From NCBI GenBank assembly GCA_023228925.1, contig JALOAF010000004.1:1-49709 (forward strand): DNA of 49,709 nucleotides, read 5' to 3'. The DNA comes from Candidatus Absconditabacterales bacterium. Its GTDB lineage: Bacteria; Patescibacteriota; Gracilibacteria; Absconditabacterales; Absconditicoccaceae. Of this stretch, positions 21,115 through 31,342 are shown piece after piece (within the stretch, counting starts at the first letter, position 1; every line of letters starts with the position of its first letter). The translations under genes were made by a program, and so were the position numbers. The notes beneath the pieces were generated by a model. The model was not told the origin of the DNA. It ran no database searches and saw only the letters and a program-made list of their open reading frames with translations.

Positions 21115-21152
21115 AGAAAAAACTCCATAAATTTTTTTATGAAGCTTTTTTG
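21115..21152. terminator. bidirectional terminator-like hairpin
   Basis: AAAAAACTCCATAAA and TTTATGAAGCTTTTTT form an imperfect A/T-flanked hairpin between the convergent VanW-like and epsilon genes. Confidence 0.5.
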
Positions 21153-21165
21153 TGTTATTTTATTT

Positions 21166-21606
21166 CTAAGGTTTTAATTGTTTTAATCTAATATCAGCAT
21201 TTATTTTGTCTAATAAGATCAATGATTTTTCGATTTCTTCCAAACTACCAGATTTTCTTAGTTTTTTTATTTTTTCTTCTAGTTCAATTTTTTTTGACTC
21301 CAATTCTTTTGTAGACTCTGTAGGAGAAGTGGTAGCACTGGATACTACAACTTTAACTACTCTACCATCTACAAAAGCCATTCATTTTCAAATGCTTAAA
21401 GATATTGAATTGTTTTTTCAAATTATAAATTCATTACTAGAAATCTTTTTGCTTGGAATTAAGTTTATTATTCATGGTTTCAAAACAGTTACCATTGGTG
21501 TGTGTCATCCTAAGATTTTAACATCACCAATTTCAGTTGGCAAAATTACTTCTTTGATTTCTCATTCGAATATTGTTTTGGCTGGACTAGAGATTTTTAA
21601 TTGCAT
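21166..21606 (-). CDS. second ATP synthase epsilon-subunit paralogue
   Basis: 146 residues with the epsilon beta-sandwich signature (SPAKTIFEGEIKEVILPTE, GDVKILGGHTPMVTVLKPG) and the C-terminal helical hairpin. It is clearly related to the epsilon encoded in the atp operon at 34973-35425, but diverged: the usual HAPL..I..G reads HTPMVTVLKPG. It lies 103 bases after ftsZ on the same strand, away from all other atp genes. It may be an alternative epsilon or a regulator of the F1 motor; this is inference. Confidence 0.85.
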
Positions 21607-21708
21607 TTTGTGGTTGTTTATATTAAATACATATACAATACTATATTAAAGTCTTTATTCTAAAAGTCAAAAAATACCATATTCGTAATAAGTTTTTAGT
21701 TGACATTT

Positions 21709-22881
21709 TTAATCTTCTGGATTTAATCTTTTTCTTATAAATGCAGGTGTTTCTAAATCTTCTCGTCATTGATTGGTGTCTTCGGTTTCTATTTCTTCCT
21801 CTTCAATATTTGGATTACTTGTTCTAACTACTCTATCTATAAAATTTTCTGTAATTTTTTTTGGTGTGGTTGGTCTTCCAAGTATATCTCTATTTGGAGC
21901 TTTAATTATAGGATCTTTGTTTTGTTCTTCAAATCCTGTTGCTATAATTGTTACTTGTACTTCATCTTCCATTGATTCGTCAAAACTCATTCACCAAAAC
22001 ATATTTACATCTGTATCAATAATTTCTTCAATAACACTTGCGGCTTCTTGTACTTCCGTTGGTGTTAAATCTGTTCCTCATGAAACAGCAAACACAATAT
22101 TTTTTGCTTTATCTATATTAGTTTCTAATAATGGATTTTCTATTGCTTTTCTAGCTGCATCTACTGCTCTTTTTTCTCATGCTCCATAACCTATTCACAA
22201 TAAGGCATTTCCAGAATTTTGCATTACTGATCTTATGTCTGCAAAATCAATATTAATATCTCCTGGTTTTGTAATTAGATCGGATATTCCTTTTATACCT
22301 GAATACAATATTTTATCTATCATCAAAAATGCTTGTTTGAAGGTTGTTTTTTTGTCAATTACATTAAAAATTTTGTCATTTGGTATAACAATAAGTGTAT
22401 CTACTGCAGTTTTTATTTTAGCTAATCATTCTTCAGCCTTTAATTCTTTTCTTTTGCCTTCAAAGCCAAAAGGTTTTGTAACTACTCATATAGTTAAAAT
22501 TCCCATTTCTTTTGCTATATTTGCTATTACTGGACCAGCTCATGTTCCAGTTCATCATCACATCCCTAAAGTAATGAAAACCATATCTGTATCCTGTAGT
22601 ATATTTTTTATATCAGTTTCACTTTCTTCTGCAGCTTTTCTTCATATTTCAGGATTACCTCAAGCTCATAAACCTTTTGTAAGGTTTAATCATAAATTTA
22701 TTTTTTTTGGTGCTAAATTAGTAGCTAAATCCTGTGCATCAGTGTTTACTGCTATAAAATCTACATTTTCCAATCATTCACTAATCATTCTGTTTAGAGC
22801 TTTGTTTCCACAACCTCCAACTCATAATACCTTGATTTTTGCTCCTGGGATAAATTCAGGTTTAATTTCGTTTATAATCAT
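21709..22881 (-). CDS. ftsZ: cell division GTPase FtsZ
   Basis: Tubulin-like protein that forms the division ring. 390 residues: VGVGGCGNKALNRM, AVNTDAQDL, the GTP-binding loop GMGGGTGTGAGP, and the T7 region, with GPVIANIAKEMG following. C-terminal conserved tail ETPAFIRKR, the FtsA-binding peptide, is present. UGA glycines occur throughout, including the G-box. It lies 36 bases after ftsA, forming the classic ftsA-ftsZ pair. Confidence 0.97.
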
Positions 22882-22917
22882 TTTTAAATTTTAATATTAT
22901 AAAAATAAATATTCAAG

Positions 22918-24093
22918 TTAAAACAACTCTTTAAAGAATTTTTTTATAGATCATCAGATGTTCCAATTAATTTTTAGTCTAGATCCTTTTCTTCAATCCA
23001 TATATTTGTTTGATCGAACAAAGGTTCATAATATATTTGTAAATTGAATATTGTTTGAAATATCTCATAAATTTAGTTGATTGTCTTTTCAATAAAATGT
23101 GGCTAACTTAAAGTTATCTTTTGCTAATAGGTCTAAATTAGGCATTTTAGCTCATCATCATATTAATATTATTCCTCAAGCTAACTTTCAATCTCTGTCT
23201 ATTTTTTTTAGAAAGTTGTTAATTTTTCAAAATATTTCTTCATATCTTGAACTAATGATTTCTGTTAAAAAGTGTATATCTAAAGGACTATCTTCTGCTA
23301 TATTTTTATCAACAATTGCTGTTCAATGGGTTTTTTTTATATCTTCTGCTTCTTTTATGTCTATTTGCATTCCTATAGAGATATCTTTTGTTACATCTTC
23401 TCCTCACAAAGGTATTGTTCAATATCATAATGGAAAACCTTCCTCAAATATAGTATAACTTGTTTGATTTTTTCAAATATCTACTAAAACTACTCCTAAA
23501 TCTTTGCGATCATAATCCAAAGCTATTTCGCTTGAAGATAATATATTTGGTATTATATCAGATACAGACAATCAAACTTTGTTAAACGATTCTATTATTC
23601 CATTATATAGGTTTTTTGGTATCATAAATGCATCAGCAACTAATTCTAATCTTTTTCATTTTAATCAAATAGGGTCTTTTTCTTTTTTATCATCATCAAT
23701 AATTCGGTGAACAGGAACAATTTTTATTGTTTCCATATTATTTTTTACAGCAACATCTGCTATAACTCTAGATAAATGTTCTACATCTCACTCTCAAATT
23801 TCAGGATCCATAATTCTCTTTTGTTCTGCTATTCTTTTTACAAGACTCTCTGGATGGGATATAGAAACAAAAACTTCATCAATAAAATCCCCTCATAGTT
23901 TTTTTACAAAATTTTCAACTATATTGTTGATAGATCTAGTAAATCCTTCAGAATCTAAGATTTTTCATTTACGCATTCCTTGTGTTGGTTCCATGTGTTT
24001 GGCTAACATTGTTGTTTTTCCCTCATCATCTGCAAATATTACAGCCTTTATGGAATCGTTTCCAATGTCGAAAATAGCTTTTATATCTCTCAT
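22918..24093 (-). CDS. ftsA: cell division protein FtsA
   Basis: Actin-like ATPase that tethers FtsZ to the membrane. 391 residues. AIFDIGNDSIKAVIFADD is phosphate loop 1; SHPESLVKRIAEQKRI and DPIGLKGKRLELVADAF belong to the 1C/2B region; VVLVDIGKNQTSYTIFEEG is phosphate loop 2. The last residues (SIKKFFKELF) are a short amphipathic helix, the usual membrane anchor. It starts at ATG 24093, MRDIKAIFD. Confidence 0.93.
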
Positions 24094-24214
24094 TTTAAAT
24101 AAAAGTAAAAAATTAAATTTTTAGCACCTACGCTTTTTGAACAAACTACAAATTATTTTACTTACAGTTTTGTGTTTAAAAAATACTGACAAAAAAACAA
24201 ACCATTTTTTGACT

Positions 24215-24320
24215 TATGTGATATATTATAGTTATCGGAACAAAAGTATAGTGAAACTGAATAGATAACTTTTGGTTATCTTTATTGTTCTTGCCGGAGT
24301 TTTTGTGATTTAAAAAAATA
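24215..24320. other. structured spacer upstream of ftsA
   Basis: CGGAACAA pairs with TTGTT...CCG around a perfect GATAAC-TTTTG-GTTATC hairpin that is followed by TTTATT on the plus strand. A TATATTATAG box lies just before it. It could be a small plus-strand RNA with its own terminator or a 5' element for ftsA on the minus strand. No known family matched. Confidence 0.35.
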
Positions 24321-24362
24321 TGTTTTTTTAAAACATTTATTACACAACTTTTATTTGACCAA

Positions 24363-25190
24363 TTATTGTTTGTTTGCTATTTTGTATAATAAATGAACTT
24401 TTTCTCTGATATCGTCATGAAATTTTAACATTTTATCACTGATAACTATATGTTTTCATTTAGTTCAAAGTTTTTTTATCTTTTTTGATAAAATAGCTTT
24501 TCGTATTAATTTTATTGTCTTTTCTATTAATACTCAAAATATTCAGCCAAATAAAAATTCTATTATTTTTTTTAATTTCGTTTTTCATGAAAAAAGTTTG
24601 TTTCATATTTTTATAGAATATTTTTGTGGATGGTTTGGTATTAGTGTTTTTAGTCGTTTGTTTTTTTTGTAAATTCCGTTTTCATCAATAGTCTCTTGAT
24701 ATAATGGGACTAAGTGTGCTAGTCGATATGCTAGATAAATATCTGTTTTTTCTAACATTATAGGGTATAAATTTTTATGATCTTCTGTAATATAAAAACT
24801 AAGACAAAATTTCTGCCTTTTGTCTTTTATAGATCTTTTGAGCTTCAATATTTTAAAAAATATGGCTGAAAAAAATCTTGCTCTTCGTATGCTATTTGAT
24901 TTTGTTATTATAAATAAATCTATATCAGAATCTCGTTTTAATGCATTAAATGATATTGAATTACATAAAAAAATTTCTTTTACAAATGGTAGGGATTGGT
25001 ACAATTTTCAGTATTTATTTATTTTTTCTATAAATTTATCCATAAATTGATTTTTTTCATTTCGAGAAAATTCATTTTTTATTTGAAATTTTTCTTTATT
25101 TTCTTTTTCAAAATAAAAAAATTTTTTCTGTTTTGGGACAGGATAATTCATTATTTTATAAAATATTAGTTCTTTATTTATTATTCCCAT
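24363..25190 (-). CDS. nucleotidyltransferase-fold protein
   Basis: 275 residues, joined through several UGA codons. Central segment VKEIFLCNSISFNALKRDSD followed by IDLFIITK is the DNA polymerase beta-type nucleotidyltransferase core, where GS motif and DxD supply metal ligands; here the usual GS reads NS. The rest is helical and basic, with a hydrophobic stretch (EFLFGGIFGVLIEKTI). Its ATG overlaps the end of the pilin-like gene by 10 bases, so the two are likely translationally coupled. Substrate unknown. Confidence 0.65.
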
Positions 25191-25735
25191 TGTTCACAAA
25201 TTCAGTCTTTGTTTGTTAAAATACAAAACTTTAGTTCAAATTTATTTATAGTTTTGTGATAATTTATTTTTGATATTTCTATACAGTTTGGTTCTCAATT
25301 TTCACAAACTTTTATTATTTCATTAGCAAAATTATCATTTTTTCAGATTCCAATGAGAAATTCTTTATCTGTATTTATAATGTAGTTTTTTTTGTTGGAT
25401 ATATGTTCTGCTGTACAAGATCAATTTGTGTTTATTAATTTTTTGTTGGATATTGATACTCAACTTTCATTGAAAATATTTACTACCAATCAATAACCAT
25501 TGGCCTCTTCTTTCTCTATTTTTACTCATCCTATAGTTGAAAAATTTATTATTTTATTTTTTTCTATATTATTATGTTCGTTTATTATTTCTTGAAATAT
25601 GTAATTGGAACATTCTTTTCAATATCTTATTTTTTCACTTTCATTTTTAGATCATAGAAAAGATGTTGTTGATAATAATATCGCTAAAATTCAAACTATT
25701 ACAATTATCTCTATTAAGGTAAAAGCCTTTTTCAT
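25181..25735 (-). CDS. type IV pilin-like (pseudopilin) protein
   Basis: 184 residues. The N-terminus is a class III prepilin signal: short basic leader MKKA then FTLIEIIVIVGILAILLST, a methylation-type N-terminus followed by about 20 hydrophobic residues, with Glu at position 5 of the mature protein. The globular part has four cysteines near the end. It is probably processed by a prepilin peptidase and assembled into a pilus or competence pseudopilus, though no assembly genes are in the window. It is coupled to the downstream nucleotidyltransferase gene. Confidence 0.82.
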
Positions 25736-25802
25736 TATTGTATTTTATCTATTTGGAATAAAGTTGTTTTTAGAATAAATAAAAAGATTTTTATTGCAAT
25801 CA

Positions 25803-25829
25803 AAAAATCCTAGTAAGCTAGGATTTTAA
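25803..25829. terminator. bidirectional intrinsic terminator
   Basis: AAAATCCTAG-TAAG-CTAGGATTTT, perfect 10-bp stem with A and T flanks, just past the end of dnaN on the minus strand and before the pilin-like gene start. Confidence 0.75.
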
Positions 25830-25850
25830 TGTATTTTTATTGGAAAAAAG

Positions 25851-26996
25851 TTATCAATTTAATAAAGGTCTGATTACACAATTGTAGTTTGTATCGTTTT
25901 TGTTTTGTAAAATAATTGGTTTTTGATTATCTACAACATTAAATACAATTTCCTCACTTTCCATAGTTCTAATAAAGTCTGTAATATATCTACCATTTAT
26001 TCCAAAGCTTACTGAATCTCATTCTATTAGTACTGGAATATTTGTTTGTCAGGTTCATTTGTCTGTTTTACCGGAAGATACTATAGCTTCTCAATTGTCT
26101 ATAGCTAATTCTATATAATTATTTATATCTCTTGTCAAAATTCATATTTTTTTGATTGCTTTTTCACAGTCATCTTTATTTATAATAATTTTTGTGTTGA
26201 AATTTTTTGGCATAATTTCTTCTCTTTCATAGTCTGGGAAGTTTCCTTGAATTAAGAGTGATGTGGCCAAGATTTTCATGTCATTGATTTCAAATTCAAA
26301 TGCAACTAAATTACTTGAATATTTTACAGTAAGATTTTCAGAATTTTTTTCTTGAGCAAAATCAGATATTTTTTTGATATCAATGATAGACATTTTTGGT
26401 ATTATTAAAGAAAAATCATCTCATTGAATAGAGCTGTTTGTTTTGTATTCGGTTAATCTAAATGAATCTGTCCCAACAAAAACCAATTTTTTGTGTCAAT
26501 CCTCTTCTTTTGATTTCATGAGAATTCCAGTAAGTACTGGGCTGAAGTTTTTTTCTGTAACAGAATATTCTACTTTTTCTATACCATCAGAAAGAGATTG
26601 GGTATCTAGTGTAATCTTGTTTTCTTGTGGTACATCTGGTAAAGCTACATATTCATTAGCAGATATTCAATTTATTTCAAAACTATCTTTTTGAGATTTG
26701 ATGCTCATGATATTTGTCTGTGGATCTACAGTAATTTCTATTTGACCATCTTCTATGGTTTTGATAATATCAGAAAACATTTTAGCATTTATTGTAATAG
26801 CTCATTCCAACTTTATGTCACAAGGTGTTTCTATTTCAATATATTTTTCCATATCAGTAGCTCTTACAATCAGATTGTCTATAGATGCTTTTAGATAGAT
26901 GTTTTGTAAAATTGGTAATGTCGCGTTTTTGGCTACAAATCTACTACTGATATCCACGATATCATTTAATTTAGTTGTGTTTATTGTGATTTTCAT
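25851..26996 (-). CDS. dnaN: DNA polymerase III beta subunit (sliding clamp)
   Basis: Ring that holds the polymerase on DNA. 381 residues with three clamp domains: MKITINTTKLNDIVDISSRF opens domain I (SRFV, LPIL.NI.L), VGTDSFRLTEYK is the conserved domain II strand, and GINGRYITDFIRTME is in domain III. The C-terminus is VIRPLLNG rather than the usual MPMRL-type end, with a UGA glycine as last residue. dnaA is not adjacent in this window. Confidence 0.95.
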
Positions 26997-27159
26997 TGTG
27001 CAAAAAAATTAGGAATTAAACATAAAATATATATTACTTAGATAACAAAAAAATAAAATATTTCAATAGCAAATTGAAAGAAACTTATTGCTTGTGTTTT
27101 TTTATTTCGTTTATTATTATTGCTTTCTTGTTGTTTTGACTGTTATTGTTGTTCTTTTG

Positions 27160-27302
27160 TTATCTTGAGTGAATATTGCTTCGCTATGCTCAGAATGACA
27201 GTACTGTGTCATCTCGAGTCGTTATTGTTGCGAGAGATCTAAAAACAGATTCCTCACATTTAGAACATTTCGGAATGACAAAGGAAGATTTCTCGCAATC
27301 AA
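27160..27302. repeat. interspersed repeat of the widespread 'GAATGACA' type
   Basis: Two inverted modules: GCTTCGCTATGCTCAGAATGACA followed by a TGACAGTACTGTGTCA palindrome, then TTGCGAGAGATCT...TTTCGGAATGACA...AGATTTCTCGCAA (arms 12 of 13). Richer in GC than the neighbourhood. Sequences of this form (TCATTCTGAGC...GCGAAG) are common dispersed intergenic repeats in many bacterial genomes. It occupies most of the dnaN to miaB gap. Confidence 0.65.
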
Positions 27303-27311
27303 GACTATATT

Positions 27312-28787
27312 TTATTTTGCTTCTCAATATAGTTTGAATACTACTCCTCTATTTATTTTTACTTCAATAAAATCTCCAATATTTAGTTTTTTCTTTGAAG
27401 ATACTATTATTTGTTTCATATTATCTGTGTATCATTGATACTTGTAAATTCAATTTATATCTTTGGTCATAAAATCATTAATCAAAACTGTTTTTACTTT
27501 TCAAACTTCTTTTTGATTATTTTTTAGTGAAATTTTATTTAGTAAATTATTTAATTCTTTCCATCTTTTATGTTTTATCTCGTAAGGAATATTGTCTGGA
27601 ATATTTTTGTGTGCATAAGTTCATGGTCTTGGAGAATAAATTCCAATATAAATCATATCAAAATTTCAATATTTTATCAAATCTAGACTTTGTTGAAAAT
27701 CTTCATCAGTTTCATTTGGAAATCAAACTATAATATCAGTAGTAATACTGATTTTTCTATCAAGTTTTTTGATATTATCTATAAATTCTTTTGCTTTTTG
27801 ATTATTATATCATCTATTCATAGCTTTCAATATTTGATCTGATCACGATTGAAATGGGATATGGATATGTGGACAAAGTTTTTCTTCTTTTTCATGTAAC
27901 TCCAACAATTCATTGCTGTAATAAGTCGGATATGGAGAGGTATATCTAAGCCGTTTCAATCAATCTAATTTCAAAACTTCTTTTATTATTTCTACAAACT
28001 TTGGATGTTTATTTACTATTTGTCATAGTAATACTATTTCTTCAGCTCAGTTTTGTAGATGAACTTTACACTCATTTACGATATGTTCTACTTCAAAATT
28101 TCTTTCTAGTCCTCTAGCATAAGGGACAATACAGTATGAACAAAACTGATTACATCAGGTGGAAATTGGGACATAAGCTGTTTTTTTGTGTCTTATATTC
28201 ATAGAAGTATTTTGATTTTCTGGGATTATTTTTTCGTATTCGTTCAATAAATCACTATTGTATTTTATTTTATATCAAATTTTTTCTAATATTTTTGGTA
28301 GGAATCAAGTATCATCGATTCTTCGAAACAACTCTATATTTTCAAAAGTCTCTTTTAGATTGAAAAATTGTGGATTGAATGCATGATTTATTGGAACAAT
28401 TTTGGAATTTTTAGTAGAATTGTTTTGTTTATTTATTTCATTTGTAGTTAATCATAAAATCTCATAATTATCCAAATTTATTGTTCACAAAAAATTTCCT
28501 ATTTTCAGGTTTTGTGGTATTTTTTTTTGACTAAATTTGCTATTCCTGATATTATGTTGGATCATGCATCAAGTAATCCAGATTTTTTGAGTTTTTTTGA
28601 AGTCTTTTAATAATCATGTTATTTTATCTTCTGCTTTTTGTCTGACAGAACATGTGATCAATATGATGATATCAGCATCGTTTTGTTCTTCTGTATAGGA
28701 AAATCAGCAATTCAATAGAATTGATTTTATTCTAGCATGATCTGCGTAATTCATTTGGCAACCGAATGTGAGTATATGGAATTTCAT
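27312..28787 (-). CDS. miaB: tRNA methylthiotransferase, MiaB family
   Basis: 491 residues. The N-terminal UPF0004 domain has cluster cysteines in [17 protein letters not shown] and ITGCM. The radical SAM domain has [18 protein letters not shown] (Cx3Cx2C), and the C-terminal TRAM-like part ends the protein. MiaB adds methylthio to i6A37 of tRNA using SAM and two 4Fe-4S clusters. The relatives RimO and MtaB have the same layout, so the exact subfamily is a judgement from the FGCQMN and RQKAEDK spellings. CGA gives Trp in LF-W-RIDD. Confidence 0.82.
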
Positions 28788-28819
28788 AGTTTTAATGTTT
28801 TCTAAAATCTCGTTTGTGT

Positions 28820-28825
28820 AGTATA
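28820..28825 (-). promoter_or_regulatory. miaB promoter -10 box
   Basis: TATACT on the minus strand 33 bases before the miaB ATG, with TTGTTT/TGTTTG about 18 bases upstream as a weak -35. Confidence 0.4.
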
Positions 28826-28850
28826 GCAATAATATGTTTTTTTTCAAACA

Positions 28851-28892
28851 AAAAAAAGACTACTAAGATCAACATCTAGGTAGCCTTTTTTT
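28851..28892. terminator. terminator-like hairpin
   Basis: AAAAAAAG-CTAC..AGAT-CAAC-ATCT..GTAG-CCTTTTTTT, A- and T-flanked stem upstream of miaB that would work in either direction. Confidence 0.55.
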
Positions 28893-29709
28893 GTAAGAAG
28901 CTTTATACATAGAACATTCTAAGTCCATATATATTGTTTATGATATAATTATATAAACTAGGATAATTTAGATTAAAATATGTTTAGTATTTATAATAAA
29001 AATTAAAATAATTTATATATAATTTATAAATATAATTTAAATTTTTTAGGTTTAAATTGTTTTTCTAATGATTTGTTTTAATTTGATAGAAAATATTTAA
29101 TTTTCTATTTTATTTTAAATTGATTTAAAATAAAGTTAAAACAAATATATATAATTTCTTTTGGGAAATTTATATATTTTTTATTTAAAATTATTATTTG
29201 TTATCTAGAAATAAATAAAGATTAAATAAAATACAATAGAAAAGTAATTTATAAATTATTAATTATGTTTATATTGTTTATTTTTTGGAATAAACAGCTA
29301 AGTATTTTTTATATAAATAAAACAAAGAATTAATTTTTGATTAATTTATGTTTTTTTATATTGTTAATAAAGAATAAATTTTGATAGTAATTAATTTTTA
29401 ACCGAATTCGAAACCATAAAAGTTTAAAATTTATTAACTGTATACATAGTATAAACAATTATAGATTAGATGTTTCTATGTTAAAGATCTCTTCATCAAA
29501 GATAATAATTTTTCTTATTATTTTTTGATGACAATTCTATTATAAACAAAAAGATTCGATTTGTCAAATTTTTGAGGACTTTTTTTATTTTTTTTGATCC
29601 GAGAAAAATGAAAAGTCAAATTAAATTTTAAAAAAAATGATGTTTTTTTTACAATTTATGAAATATCCTTAAAATGTATAATATGTAAAATTTTAGATTG
29701 TTTTTGAAA
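28893..29709. other. very AT-rich gene-free spacer
   Basis: No gene seen on either strand with UGA as Gly. Most of 28980-29450 is almost pure A/T with runs such as TTTAAAATTATTATTTG. A perfect long hairpin TCATCAAA.ATAATAA...TTATTAT.TTTGATGA occupies 29493-29531. No clear DnaA boxes were found, so I do not call an origin. TATAAT at 29677-29682 could serve the following gene. Confidence 0.5.
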
Positions 29710-30270
29710 ATGAAAAAAATTAAAAAATATCCCAGATTAATAATATTTGTAATTACAATATTGATAGCTATTTTTCTTTTTTATGAGTGAATGAGCTCGG
29801 AAAATATAAATAATTTTTTCTTGTCTTTATGATATGGATGAACATTTTTGGGATGATTACTTTATTCCTACTGATTTACTTCAGCCTCAGCAACAGCTGT
29901 TTTACTAATTATTTCAAAAGAAAAAATATTGCGACTATCTATTTTGATAGCAGGTTTATGAGCATTGATAAGTGATATAATTATATATTCTTTTTCAAAA
30001 AATGTTTTATTACAAGAACTGACTATGTTGAAAGAAGAATGATATGTTATAAAATTTAGAAATTTTTTGAAAAAAATATTTGGGCCAAAATATAAGTATA
30101 TTATGCCAATAATAGCTGGGATTTTGATTATGACTCCTCTACCGACGGAGATTTGAGTTACTATGTTGGCTGGGAAGAAAAATATTTCTACAAAAAAATT
30201 TATAGTGATGGCTTATATACTTCATACGCTTGGAATTTTAATTATTTTACTTTTGTCTAAATTACTTTAA
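29710..30270 (+). CDS. small multi-spanning membrane protein (DedA/VTT-like possible)
   Basis: 186 residues with about five hydrophobic segments: residues 8-27, 38-75, 80-95, 130-150 and 165-186. UGA glycines fall in helix-packing positions (SLGYGGTFLGGLLYSYGF). The segment PIIAGILIMTPLPTEIGVTM recalls the re-entrant loops of VTT/DedA proteins, but the family match is weak. CGA gives Trp in KIL-W-LS. Function unknown; transport or lipid scrambling is a guess. Confidence 0.6.
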
Positions 30271-30281
30271 TTTATTAAAAA

Positions 30282-31031
30282 CTAATTGGTCAACCGTCAT
30301 CCATCTACAGCTAAAGTTTCTCAGTGAATATAATTTGCATCATCAGAAGCTAGAAATGCTATTGCTTTTGCAATCTCCTCTGCTTCACCAAATCTTCATG
30401 CTGGAGTATGGTTTAATAACATTTTACTGACTTCATTATTTTCCAAGCTTTCTTTTGTCATATCTGTTTTGATAAATCATGGAGCTATGGCATTTACATT
30501 AATATTGTGTGGAGCTAATTCTATTGCTAGAGCTTTTGTCATATTTACTACTGCTGCTTTGGATGCACAATAGGCTGATGCTTGCATAAATCCTGTTTTT
30601 CAAAGTATAGATGCTATTGAAATAATTTTTCAGCTTTTTTGTTTTAACATATGTTTTACCGCTTGATTTGTACACAAAAAAACTCATTTTAAGTTTATGT
30701 TCATTATAAAATCTCGGTCTTCTTCTGTCATTTCTGCGAAAGCTTTTGTGTTTCCTACTCATGCATTATTTACTAAAATATCAATTTTTCAAAATTTTGA
30801 AATAGTTTCGTTTATTAAATTTTGAACATCACTTGATTTGGATACATCGCATTGTATTGCTAATGCAATTCATCAAAAACTTTCAATTTCTTTTACTACC
30901 TTTTGACAAGATTCTAATTTACTACTTGAAACTACTACATTAGCTCAATTTTTTGCTAATTCTAATGCTGTTGCTTTTCAAATTCCTCTACTGGAACCTG
31001 TAATTATAGCTACTTTGTTTTTAAATTTCAT
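30282..31031 (-). CDS. fabG: short-chain dehydrogenase, FabG-like 3-oxoacyl-ACP reductase
   Basis: 249 residues, normal classical SDR. Nucleotide motif TGSSRGIGKA near the start, NNAGVG, active site S-Y-K ([23 protein letters not shown]) and the C-terminal DGGWLTN. FabG reduces 3-oxoacyl-ACP with NADPH; other SDR substrates are possible because no other fatty-acid genes are near. [14 protein letters not shown] has CGA (plus 30714-30716) at the family Trp. DGG-W-LTN has CGG (plus 30294-30296), the best evidence here that CGG also means Trp. Confidence 0.82.
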
Positions 31032-31056
31032 ATTATATTTTTAAGAAAAATAAAAA

Positions 31057-31173
31057 TTATTTTTTTAATCTTGTCCAAACAATGAAAATGACAAAAATAA
31101 TAGCTAATATTCAGAGAATTCAGCTGGAATCTGCATTAAAGGCTGTTCTTATCAAAGCACCCATTTTAGACAT
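31057..31173 (-). CDS. 38-residue single-span membrane protein
   Basis: MSKMGALIRTAFNADSSGIL opens, followed by a hydrophobic helix (GILAIIFVIFIVW) and TRLKK. One UGA glycine. Good small-membrane-protein shape, but too short for a family call. It lies directly upstream of fabG on the same strand (25-base gap). Confidence 0.5.
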
Positions 31174-31342
31174 ATATTAATAAATATTTATTTTGTTCAA
31201 AAAAATATTTTATTCAATAAAAATATATAAAATACTAAGATTAAATCAAATGAAAAACTCTTGTTTTTTGGTTTTTAGCTTGAAAAAAAAATCTGCTTTT
31301 TTATAAATATTTTCGTTGTAATTTTAGTTTTTACATTGGATA

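Noticed and set aside
22235..22894. 219-residue open frame on the plus strand
   Set aside because: It is antisense to ftsZ; the minus strand carries all FtsZ motifs and the plus frame has no recognisable family.
28893..29460. Replication origin
   Set aside because: AT-rich and not far from dnaN, but no DnaA-box cluster seen and no dnaA gene here.
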